Source: Clostridia bacterium (GTDB lineage: Bacteria; Bacillota; Clostridia; Oscillospirales; UBA644). Taken from it: a DNA stretch of 64,000 nt. Location of the stretch: assembly GCA_017621705.1 (NCBI GenBank), contig JAGASR010000037.1, forward strand, positions 1-64,000. Direction: 5' to 3'. Positions 27,960 through 36,223 of the stretch are shown here, one piece after another (the first letter of the stretch is position 1; each line of letters opens with the position of its first letter). Below the pieces are notes generated by a model that had not been told where the DNA came from, searched no databases, and saw only the letters and a list, made by a program, of their open reading frames with translations. The translations under genes and the position numbers were made by a program.

Positions 27960-29717
27960 ATGTTTAAGGGCTTATTTTTCTTTATAAAACAAGGATGGAA
28001 ATATGATAAACGTTATATTATGTGGAACATTCTAAGTCAACTCGTCAATGCTCCTCTTCCGTTTTTTTCTGCAGTACTTCCCAAACTTATTATCGACGAA
28101 TTAACGACGCAAAAGCGCATTATGTTTCTCATTATTTATGTTACTGTATTTACAGGATATGTATTGACCGCAAGAATCTTTTCATCGTATTTTCAAAGAG
28201 ACGGATTTACAAGGCGATGTCAAGTTGCGGCAGAATTTGACAATGATCTTCACCGACAATTATATGAATGTGATTTTGAAAACCTTGAAAGTTGCCATTT
28301 TCTTGAAATGCAAGAAAAAGCAAAGAAATTTCTATATTGCAACTGGCATGGTTTCGGCTATCTCTTGGATTGCGTATTGAATATCGGAGGATATATTATC
28401 GGGTTGGCAGGAGTAATCGCAATTATTGCGATGCTGGATGTCTGGATCGTTATTTTATTCGTACTTTTTTCGTTGTTGGGCGCATACATCGATAAGATAA
28501 TCAAAAAGAAAGTCAAGAAAATGGAAGATACGTTGATCTTTGATCAAAGAGGATGGTCTTATTATTCAAGTCTTTTTGAAAAAGCTGAATACGGAAAGGA
28601 ATTTCGGATATATCAAGTTGGGGAATGGTTATTAAATAAAGAGAGAGAGTTTTTTACTCGCGCGAATTCAACATTGAAAAAGCAAAACAAATATTTTATG
28701 ATATCTGATCATTTTAACGCGCTTTTCACATTTGTCCAACAAGCAGTTGCATACGGCTATTTGATATATTGCGTTATATCGAAAGACATGTCGTTAGGAT
28801 CTTTCTCAATGTATATCAGCGCCATTACAGCGTTCGCCGCAAGTTTCAGACAAATTACGAGTTCTCTTGTTGAGATACGCACTTACGATATGTACTATGA
28901 GGATCTCGATAAATATCTGTCTATCCCTAAGAACATAAGAAAAACAGGAAATAATAAAATCAAAATCAAAGATCACGTAATAGAATTTAAAAATGTTTCT
29001 TTCCGATATCCGGGGAGTAGCCTCTACGCTTTGCAGAATATCAACATAAGGATTAATCCCCAAGAAAAACTTCTACTTGTTGGCGAAAATGGTGCAGGAA
29101 AATCAACGTTTATAAAACTGCTTTTAAGGTTATATGATCCGACGGATGGAGAAATATTGTTGGACGGCGTAAATATTAAAACGATTGATTACGATAATTA
29201 TATTAAATTATTTTCAGCTGTTTTTCAAGATTTTCATTTATATTCGTTTTCGATAAAAGAAAACGTGGCTATGTCCAACAGAGCTAGTGATGAAAAAATC
29301 GACTGTATTTTACGAAAAGTAGGATTGGGTGACAAGATCGACGGGTTAAAAAACGGAATCAATACAAGCTTACATAAGAATCTTGATGAACAAGGTTTTG
29401 AGCCATCCGGTGGAGAAGCGCAAAGGATCGCAATTGCACGCGCACTTTTTAAAGATGCTCCGATAGTTGTTTTGGATGAACCAACAGCAGCGCTAGACCC
29501 TCGTGCAGAGTTTGAAATATATGAACAGTTCAACGATATGACGACTTGTAAAACCGCAATATATATTTCTCATCGATTAAGTAGTGCTAAATTTTGCGAC
29601 AAAATAGCTGTATTCGAAAATAGCCACATTACAGAATATGGAGACCACGACTGTTTAATTAATAATAACGGGAAATACAGCGAGTTATTCAATATGCAAG
29701 CAGAATTTTATACATAA
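27960..29717 (+). CDS. ABC exporter, fused permease and ATPase
   Basis: A 585-residue half-transporter: a six-helix membrane domain over about residues 1-330, then an ATPase with Walker A GENGAGKST, a signature variant PSGGEAQRIA, Walker B VVLDEPTAALDP and the H-loop His in YISHRLS. It probably works as a homodimer, or with a partner elsewhere, exporting a drug, peptide or lipid. The start at 27960 is set by AGGAGG 6 bp upstream; an upstream GTG would overlap the attenuator stem. Composition is clearly more AT-rich than the flanking genes, suggesting horizontal transfer. The leader peptide and attenuator suggest inducible drug resistance (inference). Confidence 0.9.
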   Translation: MFKGLFFFIKQGWKYDKRYIMWNILSQLVNAPLPFFSAVLPKLIIDELTTQKRIMFLIIYVTVFTGYVLTARIFSSYFQRDGFTRRCQVAAEFDNDLHRQLYECDFENLESCHFLEMQEKAKKFLYCNWHGFGYLLDCVLNIGGYIIGLAGVIAIIAMLDVWIVILFVLFSLLGAYIDKIIKKKVKKMEDTLIFDQRGWSYYSSLFEKAEYGKEFRIYQVGEWLLNKEREFFTRANSTLKKQNKYFMISDHFNALFTFVQQAVAYGYLIYCVISKDMSLGSFSMYISAITAFAASFRQITSSLVEIRTYDMYYEDLDKYLSIPKNIRKTGNNKIKIKDHVIEFKNVSFRYPGSSLYALQNINIRINPQEKLLLVGENGAGKSTFIKLLLRLYDPTDGEILLDGVNIKTIDYDNYIKLFSAVFQDFHLYSFSIKENVAMSNRASDEKIDCILRKVGLGDKIDGLKNGINTSLHKNLDEQGFEPSGGEAQRIAIARALFKDAPIVVLDEPTAALDPRAEFEIYEQFNDMTTCKTAIYISHRLSSAKFCDKIAVFENSHITEYGDHDCLINNNGKYSELFNMQAEFYT

Positions 29718-29725
29718 GCAATGCA

Positions 29726-29762
29726 AAAACACGGTACAGTCAAGACTGTACCGTGTTTTTTG
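29726..29762 (+). terminator. Terminator after the ABC exporter
   Basis: AAACACGGTACAGT / ACTGTACCGTGTTT stem with a four-base loop and T run. Confidence 0.85.
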
Positions 29763-29802
29763 ACTGTCCTTTTGTACACATAAAGGACTCTTGTGTTTTT
29801 AA

Positions 29803-30207
29803 TTATACTAAATTCATCCAAATGATCAATGCTATACCCGAAAGGATGAGATAAAACGCTCCGACGATGAAAACGAAGATCGGAGTTTTTCCTCTTTTTT
29901 CATCTTTTTCGATTTTATAGTCGTAGTATGATTTACGTTCACCCTTATTGAAAAAAGGAAGAATGATATGCATACCGACTTTTACGGCATAACCGACGGA
30001 GTCGAAAAAGCCTGTCGTAGCGATCCAGATAAGACATCCGACCATTGTTAAAAGAATACCAGGGACGAAGAACGCATCACAGAAAACAGCCGCCATTTCG
30101 GCATAGTTGCCCCAAACAAGAGACAATCCTTCCGTCTGCATGACCCAGTAGGCCATGAGCGCACCGATCAATAAGCAGATACCGTACTGTAAAAGTTTTT
30201 TCTTCAC
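29803..30207 (-). CDS. DUF3899-like membrane protein
   Basis: A 134-residue protein with an N-terminal pair of membrane helices (about residues 8-25 and 42-68), a charged cytoplasmic stretch (KGERKSYYDYKIEKDEKRGK) and a C-terminal helix. It matches the DUF3899 pattern of small membrane proteins of unknown function. It begins 5 bp after the oppF stop codon, so it is the last gene of the Opp operon and may be an accessory subunit. Confidence 0.7.
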   Translation of the reverse strand: MKKKLLQYGICLLIGALMAYWVMQTEGLSLVWGNYAEMAAVFCDAFFVPGILLTMVGCLIWIATTGFFDSVGYAVKVGMHIILPFFNKGERKSYYDYKIEKDEKRGKTPIFVFIVGAFYLILSGIALIIWMNLV

Positions 30208-30212
30208 TAAGA

Positions 30213-31337
30213 TCAGCCCTCGATAATTTCTTTATATTTTTTCTCTTCGCTGTCGGAACAGAGGACGAAATGTCCGGGAGAAACTTCTCTGAAAGAAGGC
30301 TGTTCGACAGAATAATCATGGTCACGAAGAGGAACGTAAGTTATACGCTGTCTGTTCTTCTCATAATCGGGGTCGGGAAGAGGAATAGCGGAAAGAAGAG
30401 AACGGGTATAGGGATGGAGAGGATGTTTGAACAGTTCATCCGCATCCGCAAGTTCTACCATCTTACCGAAATACATAACGCCGATACGATCGGAGAAATA
30501 TTTGACGACAGAAAGGTCATGCGCAACGAAAAGGATAGTGATGCCGAGTTCGCGACGCAGATCGTTAAGAAGGTTGATTACCTGAGCCTGAATGGAAACG
30601 TCGAGCGCGGAAACAGGTTCGTCGGCAATGATAAGCTCGGGCTTCATAATAACAGCACGGGCAACGCCGATACGCTGTCTCTGACCGCCTGAGAATTCAT
30701 GGGGATAACGGCCTGCATGGTCACGAACGAGACCTACGGTCTCAAGCACCTCGTAAACCATTTCATCGATCTTCGCTTTATCTTTCATACCCTTGATAAC
30801 AAGACCTTCGGAAATAATCTCGCGAACAGTCATACGAGGGTCAAGGGAAGCGATAGGATCCTGGAAGATCATCTGGATCCGGGTGATGAGATCTCTGTCG
30901 ACATTTTTATTATCGTTCTTTGCGGAAGCGATAAGCGCTTTCTGCTCTGCAACGAATTTTTTCAGATCCGCTTTTTTCTTTGCGATCTGTTCGGATTTAT
31001 CGGAAGCGGAAGATTTTTTTAATTCGTCAACTTCCTTTTTGAAGTTTTCGTTTGCGTTTTTAATAGCATTTTTATAGGAAAGAGTACCGGCACCGATTCT
31101 CTGTCCCTTAAAGTAAATGCTGCCGGAGGTTATATTGTAAAGCTTGATAATTGATCTGCCGGTCGTAGTCTTACCGCAGCCGGATTCACCTACAAGACCG
31201 AAAACTTCGCCTTTTTTGATATCGAAAGAGACGTTATCAACTGCTTTCAGTTCGCCGAAATGCTGAGAGAGGTTTTCAACGCGAAGAAGGACATTATCGT
31301 CATTTGCGTTAACGGTCTGTTTATTGTTTTCAGCCAT
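30213..31337 (-). CDS. oppF: Oligopeptide ABC importer ATPase OppF, with insertion
   Basis: This 374-residue ATPase has Walker [10 protein letters not shown] (residues 50-58), a Q-loop at [13 protein letters not shown], signature [14 protein letters not shown], Walker [13 protein letters not shown] and the OppF C-terminal Fe-S/oligopeptide motif region ([16 protein letters not shown]). Between Walker A and the Q-loop a lysine-rich, coiled-coil-like insert of about 65 residues (84-150) is present, absent from ordinary OppF. With OppD it powers peptide uptake. The start at 31337 has AGGAGG 8 bp upstream; the longer frame overlaps oppD further and lacks a ribosome site. Confidence 0.9.
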   Translation of the reverse strand: MAENNKQTVNANDDNVLLRVENLSQHFGELKAVDNVSFDIKKGEVFGLVGESGCGKTTTGRSIIKLYNITSGSIYFKGQRIGAGTLSYKNAIKNANENFKKEVDELKKSSASDKSEQIAKKKADLKKFVAEQKALIASAKNDNKNVDRDLITRIQMIFQDPIASLDPRMTVREIISEGLVIKGMKDKAKIDEMVYEVLETVGLVRDHAGRYPHEFSGGQRQRIGVARAVIMKPELIIADEPVSALDVSIQAQVINLLNDLRRELGITILFVAHDLSVVKYFSDRIGVMYFGKMVELADADELFKHPLHPYTRSLLSAIPLPDPDYEKNRQRITYVPLRDHDYSVEQPSFREVSPGHFVLCSDSEEKKYKEIIEG

Positions 31338-33501
31338 TGTTGGAACCTCCTTCTGCATTTTTCTTGCTTCTTGCAATACGTTCGGTAACGATTTTCGGCG
31401 GATCTACATGGGGAGCATCGGGATGCAGGAGCCATGTAGCGGCGCTGTGAGTTTCGCTGATCTTAAACATCGGCGGCTGTTTTTCGAAGTCGATCTTGAG
31501 AGCGTATTTATTTCTTTCCGCGAACGCATCACCAACGGGAGGATAGATCATGTTGGGAGGAGTACCGGGAATAGCTTCGAGTTTTTCGTTTGTATCAAGG
31601 TCGGGCATAGAAGAAAGAAGCGCCCATGTGTACGGATGAGCGGGAGAATAGAAAACTTCTCTCGAGGTGCCGTATTCAACGATCTTACCTGCATACATAA
31701 CTGCGATCTTGTCAGCCATATTTGCAACAACGCCAAGGTCGTGAGTGATGAAGATAATGGAAAGGTTTCTTTCCTTTTTAAGCTTATTGATAAGCTCGAG
31801 GATCTGCGCCTGAATGGTAACGTCAAGAGCAGTTGTGGGCTCGTCGCAGATAAGGATATCGGGGTTTGCGGCAAGAGCAATCGCGATAACGATACGCTGT
31901 CTCATACCGCCCGAGAACTCGAAGGGATACTGTCTGTATCTCTTTCTGGGCTCGGGAATACCGACTTCTTCCATGAGTTTGAGTGCACGGAGCTTTGCCA
32001 TACGGCGGGTTACTTTATTTGCAAAACCGGAAGCGTTGAGTTTTAAGAAATCGATAACAGCAACTGCTTCTTCGGAATAATCACGCTGATCTTTTGCTGC
32101 AAGCTGTTCTTCGTAATGAGCGCAAAGGTTGGAGATGATCTTGCAGATATTTTCCTTTGCAAGGTCAAGATCGACAACAGCCGCAGGAGTAACTTTCCAG
32201 GAAAGTTCTCCGCCTGCTTTTGCGGCTTTTCTGTCGTATTCTGCTTTCTGCTTTGCGTAACGTTTTTCTTCAACAACGTTTTTCTTTTCGCCGTTGAAAT
32301 ATACCGAAACAGCGGAGTGAATACTGGATTCGAAAGTATGAGCCGCACTGTCCTTTGTTATCTCAAGAGGATCGATTGATCCTTTGACGCTCTTAACAAG
32401 AGCATTAACAATATTATCAATATCGGGCTGTTTGAATTCACATGTCTTGAGAGTTTCAAGAGCAGACTTAAACTCCCCTACTACTCTCTGTTTGATAGCA
32501 AAATGTTCTTCAGCGGAATCTTTGAGGGATACTTTTACGTTTTCAATAAATTCGAGCATGTAATTCTTATCAAGATAATTACGGAGGAATTTATTGAGTT
32601 CATCCATGGGCATCTTGGGAAGCGGTTCGTTCGCAAAAGTGAGATAATAACCCATAGAGAAGAAGTTGGGCATTTCTTTTGCGACTGCGGATTTGAGGAT
32701 CTCATCGAGACGTTTGAGAGTCTTAACGATAAGGTCAAATTCTCCGCTCTTTATAGCCTTGGAATCTTCTTTTCTGATAGTTGCAACGAGTTCTTTGAGC
32801 TCGTTTGCATCTTCGTTAACTACATATTCATTGAGCGCACCGAGTGCGAGGTCGTCAACGATAGAGAGGCTTTCTTTTGCATCTTTTACAGCTTTCTTTT
32901 CGATAAGGAAAAGAAGGTTTTCGATTTCGGAAATTGCATCGTTTGCATTATTGATGGCGCTGTTGTATGCAATTTCAAGTTCAAGATGCTTGCCTTCGAA
33001 TTTATCGAAGTCTTTGCACTTCTGAGAAAGGATCTTTGCTTTTTCAGCGTCGCCTTTTGCAACGGATCTGATCATTGCTTTTTCGAGCAATGCGAGATAA
33101 TCGTTAAATGCCGCGCGGCATGCTTTCTGACGAGCCTTGCCTTTGAGGATCATAGCTTCGGTAAGCTGTTTACCGATTCGCATGATGGGGTTAAGACTGG
33201 AAAGAGGATCCTGGAAGATCATGGCGATTTTATCGCCGCGGATTTTATAAAATTCGTCTTCGGGAATTTTGAGAAGGTCTTTGCCGTCGTAAATGATTTC
33301 GCCGCCGTCAACTATAGAATTACCTGCAAGGATACCGAGAATTGCTTTAGAGGTTACGGATTTACCCGAACCGGATTCACCTACGATAGCGAGTGTCTCA
33401 CCGTCTTTGAGGTCAAAAGAAATATCGCGAACCGCCTGAAGTTTACCGGAAACGGTACGGAAAGAAATTCTGAGATTTCTGACTTCTAATTTATTTGCCA
33501 T
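31330..33501 (-). CDS. oppD: Oligopeptide ABC importer ATPase OppD, with very large insertion
   Basis: The 723-residue protein is over twice the usual OppD length (about 330). Walker A is GESGSGKSV (residues 41-49) and the Q-loop is MIFQDPLSSLNP (94-105). The signature FSGGMRQRIVIA comes only at 529, with Walker B ILICDEPTTALD right after it and the usual OppD tail (HPYTWALLSSMPDL, PGTPPNMIYPP). The roughly 370 extra residues between Q-loop and signature are Lys/Glu/Ala-rich, mostly helical and probably coiled coil. All ATPase motifs are intact, so it is likely functional. The insertion falls in the helical subdomain that faces the permease. Confidence 0.9.
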   Translation of the reverse strand: MANKLEVRNLRISFRTVSGKLQAVRDISFDLKDGETLAIVGESGSGKSVTSKAILGILAGNSIVDGGEIIYDGKDLLKIPEDEFYKIRGDKIAMIFQDPLSSLNPIMRIGKQLTEAMILKGKARQKACRAAFNDYLALLEKAMIRSVAKGDAEKAKILSQKCKDFDKFEGKHLELEIAYNSAINNANDAISEIENLLFLIEKKAVKDAKESLSIVDDLALGALNEYVVNEDANELKELVATIRKEDSKAIKSGEFDLIVKTLKRLDEILKSAVAKEMPNFFSMGYYLTFANEPLPKMPMDELNKFLRNYLDKNYMLEFIENVKVSLKDSAEEHFAIKQRVVGEFKSALETLKTCEFKQPDIDNIVNALVKSVKGSIDPLEITKDSAAHTFESSIHSAVSVYFNGEKKNVVEEKRYAKQKAEYDRKAAKAGGELSWKVTPAAVVDLDLAKENICKIISNLCAHYEEQLAAKDQRDYSEEAVAVIDFLKLNASGFANKVTRRMAKLRALKLMEEVGIPEPRKRYRQYPFEFSGGMRQRIVIAIALAANPDILICDEPTTALDVTIQAQILELINKLKKERNLSIIFITHDLGVVANMADKIAVMYAGKIVEYGTSREVFYSPAHPYTWALLSSMPDLDTNEKLEAIPGTPPNMIYPPVGDAFAERNKYALKIDFEKQPPMFKISETHSAATWLLHPDAPHVDPPKIVTERIARSKKNAEGGSNNG

Positions 33502-33504
33502 ACT

Positions 33505-35043
33505 TTATTCCTCCACTCCACGAAGCGACGGGTTGAACGCATCGCGCAAACCGTTACCGAACAAGTTGAACGAAATTTCGAGCAATGAAATGAAGAGCGC
33601 CGGGAAGAGAATGATGTGCGGATAAGTCTGGAGATAACCCTGACCCTGAGACAGCATCGTACCGACGGACGTAAGTGCCGAAGTTTCGAGATTAATAATA
33701 CCTAAATAAGAAAGAGAAGATTCGGAGAAGATAACACCGGGAATAGTGAGAACTGCGCCGGTGATGATCGTACCGATAGAGTTCGGGAAGATATGTTTGA
33801 ACATAAGTCTTCCGTCTTTTGCACCGAGAGTTCTCGCCGCAAGGATATATTCATGACCTTTAAAGCGGTAGAACTGGAGACGTACTCTCGAAGCCATACC
33901 TACCCAGCCGGTCATGACGAATGCGAAAAGCAATGACGGCAAAGTGCCAACCTTTTCGGCAAGGTGTAATTTAAACAGAGTTACAACAACGATAAACGGA
34001 ACAGATGCGAGGATATCGCTGATACGTTCCATGATAATATCGGTAGCGCCGCCGTAATAACCTTCAATGGATCCGTAAACAGCGCCGATGGTGAGGTTAA
34101 TTACAGAAACAAAGATAGCAAGGAGGAAGGAGAGTCTTGCGCCTGCAGCGAGACAGGTGAAGATATCCTGACCGTATGCATTGGTACCGAAAAGGAAGAG
34201 AGGTTCGTGACCGTTTTTATAGATATAATATTCACGGTAAAGAACACGGACTTTATAACCTGTCTGGTTCTTTACAGAATAAACATACCAGTCGCCACCC
34301 TCACCGTTATCGCCTTCGATACGCATAGTGGAGGTATAGTCACCTCGTTCTTTATTGGAACTGGTGATATAGTTGGGAACATAATTACCGTCTTTATCAA
34401 GAGCGGGTTCGCCTGTGGAGTTTGCTTTGTCGTTTTTAAGCTTGTACCAGAAGTTTGCACCTGCATTACCGATAGTATAATTGGTTTTATAGGTATCGGG
34501 CATGGGGTAAATAACCTGAACCTGATTTTCGTCCTGATACTTCTGAAGAGCGATAAATTCATCATAAGTAAGGTTAAGGAAAACATAACCTACCATGTTA
34601 TAAGAGTCTACTTTAAATTTATAGGAATCATTACCCTGAGTGTCCGTAACGATCTTGGGTTCGCTTACAACTGCATCAAATCCGCTTTCAACGCCGATAG
34701 AGCTGTAGTAGAGGTAGCCTGCTTTTGTATCGGACTTCATGGAAGTGCCGTCCCAGATACCGAGAGGCGCGAGAAGTTCATTTTTGGGAAGAACAGTCTT
34801 GTAGTAGCCGTCACGGTCGGTAACGGTATACGGAGAGAAAAGAGGAACGATTATTGCGAAAATTACAAGGATAATGATGATCCATGCCGCAATAACGGAA
34901 CTCTTGTTTTTACGGAAACGGATCCACGCATCTTTGAAATAACCAATGGGTTTAGTATCGAGCTTTTTATCGTAGATCTTTTCGCCGTGACCCGCAAATT
35001 CGAATTTTTCTTTGGGGATATTGATATATTCGTTATTCTGCAT
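33505..35043 (-). CDS. oppC: Oligopeptide ABC importer permease OppC, with extracellular insertion
   Basis: A 512-residue permease against the usual 300 or so. The first membrane helix is at about residues 37-60 and the remaining five helices lie after about 290, with the EAA coupling loop in EYILAARTLGAKDGRLMFKHIFPNS. Between helix 1 and helix 2 lies a polar, Tyr/Asn/Asp-rich region of about 210 residues, expected outside the membrane where the binding protein docks. The start overlaps the oppB stop by one base. Confidence 0.88.
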   Translation of the reverse strand: MQNNEYINIPKEKFEFAGHGEKIYDKKLDTKPIGYFKDAWIRFRKNKSSVIAAWIIIILVIFAIIVPLFSPYTVTDRDGYYKTVLPKNELLAPLGIWDGTSMKSDTKAGYLYYSSIGVESGFDAVVSEPKIVTDTQGNDSYKFKVDSYNMVGYVFLNLTYDEFIALQKYQDENQVQVIYPMPDTYKTNYTIGNAGANFWYKLKNDKANSTGEPALDKDGNYVPNYITSSNKERGDYTSTMRIEGDNGEGGDWYVYSVKNQTGYKVRVLYREYYIYKNGHEPLFLFGTNAYGQDIFTCLAAGARLSFLLAIFVSVINLTIGAVYGSIEGYYGGATDIIMERISDILASVPFIVVVTLFKLHLAEKVGTLPSLLFAFVMTGWVGMASRVRLQFYRFKGHEYILAARTLGAKDGRLMFKHIFPNSIGTIITGAVLTIPGVIFSESSLSYLGIINLETSALTSVGTMLSQGQGYLQTYPHIILFPALFISLLEISFNLFGNGLRDAFNPSLRGVEE

Positions 35044-36002
35044 TATTTTTTACCCCCCATTCTGATTCTCGGATCGATAAAGCCATAGCTGATATCCATA
35101 CAAATACCGGAGAAAAGACCGATAAAAGTATAGAAGAAAGTAAGAGCCATAAAGAAGTTATAGTCGCGAAGGTTGATAGAGCTGATATAAAGGCTGCCGA
35201 CACCGGGAATCGCAAAAATCTGCTCGATAATAAGCGAACCGGAGATAATACCGATAAATTCACCGATGATCATGGGAAGTATAACGACCATTGCGTTACG
35301 CATCGCATGACGTGCGGTAGCCTGAGCTTTGGTAAGACCCTTTGTTCTTGCAAGGAGCATATAGTCACCTGTAAGAACTTCGGAAAGTTCGGCACGGGTA
35401 TAACGGGTAAGACCTGCAATAACACCGAAACCGAGAGAAAGGATCGCAGGCATCATACTGATAAACATTTTAATACTGAACAGTGAAGCATCCTGTGCCG
35501 ACGGTATGGTTATCGGGAAAAGACCTGCTTTAAAGCAAAGGAAATACTGAACGAGGAACGCATAAACATACGACGGAACCGAAATGAAGATCATAACGGC
35601 GGTCGAGATAACATGGTCCTGCCATTTGTTCTTTTTAAGAGCCGCATAGATACCGAATGCGAGACCGATCGGGATCGCAATCAATATCGAATACAAGTTT
35701 ACGGTAATGGTATACGGAAGTTTCTGCATAAGAACGCCCCATACATCAAGCGTTTCGTACATCTGTTCACCTACACCCCAGTCCCACTGAGTGATGACTG
35801 ATTTGAGGAACAAAGCATACTGCACGGGTATAGGCTTACCGTAACCCATCTGTTCACGTCTCATAAGGATGATATTGATATCCTTACCCATTTCTTTAAT
35901 TGCGGGAAGAGGTAAAAGTTTAATAAGGACAAAACACATTGTCATGATGACGAACAATGTGAATATCATCAAAAGAACTCTTTTTATGGCATATTTTACC
36001 AT
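35043..36002 (-). CDS. oppB: Oligopeptide ABC importer permease OppB
   Basis: A 319-residue permease with the OppB N-terminal signature (MVKYAIKRVLLMIFTLFVIMTM), six predicted helices and the EAA loop in DYMLLARTKGLTKAQATARHAMRNA. Normal length with a modest periplasmic-side loop of 50 residues. The ATG at 36002 is preferred; an in-frame TTG three codons upstream is possible. It is the first gene after the oppA intergenic hairpin. Confidence 0.9.
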   Translation of the reverse strand: MVKYAIKRVLLMIFTLFVIMTMCFVLIKLLPLPAIKEMGKDINIILMRREQMGYGKPIPVQYALFLKSVITQWDWGVGEQMYETLDVWGVLMQKLPYTITVNLYSILIAIPIGLAFGIYAALKKNKWQDHVISTAVMIFISVPSYVYAFLVQYFLCFKAGLFPITIPSAQDASLFSIKMFISMMPAILSLGFGVIAGLTRYTRAELSEVLTGDYMLLARTKGLTKAQATARHAMRNAMVVILPMIIGEFIGIISGSLIIEQIFAIPGVGSLYISSINLRDYNFFMALTFFYTFIGLFSGICMDISYGFIDPRIRMGGKK

Positions 36003-36121
36003 TATCTCCAAACTCCAATCTTTTAAAGTTTATATTTATGCGGTTATATCCAAAGCAGTGTGTGTAGAAGTTACACGACAGAAAATTCGGGGTCTACCCA
36101 TACTGTTTTGGATATAGCCGA

Positions 36122-36160
36122 ATCTTCGGGCAGCACGTTAACCGTAAACTGCCCGAAGAT
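36122..36160 (-). promoter_or_regulatory. Intercistronic hairpin between oppA and oppB
   Basis: A perfect 12-bp inverted repeat ATCTTCGGGCAG / CTGCCCGAAGAT with no T run. It is probably an mRNA-stabilising or partial-termination hairpin that keeps oppA transcript in excess over the permease and ATPase genes. Confidence 0.55.
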
Positions 36161-36223
36161 CCATTATCAGGAGCCGATAAACGGCTCAGAGAGTATCAAA
36201 TTTATTTAAATTATAAATTCAAA

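Noticed and set aside
32503-33489. Open frame of 328 codons antisense to oppD
   Set aside because: Composition is that of reversed Lys/Glu-rich coding sequence; no start signals.
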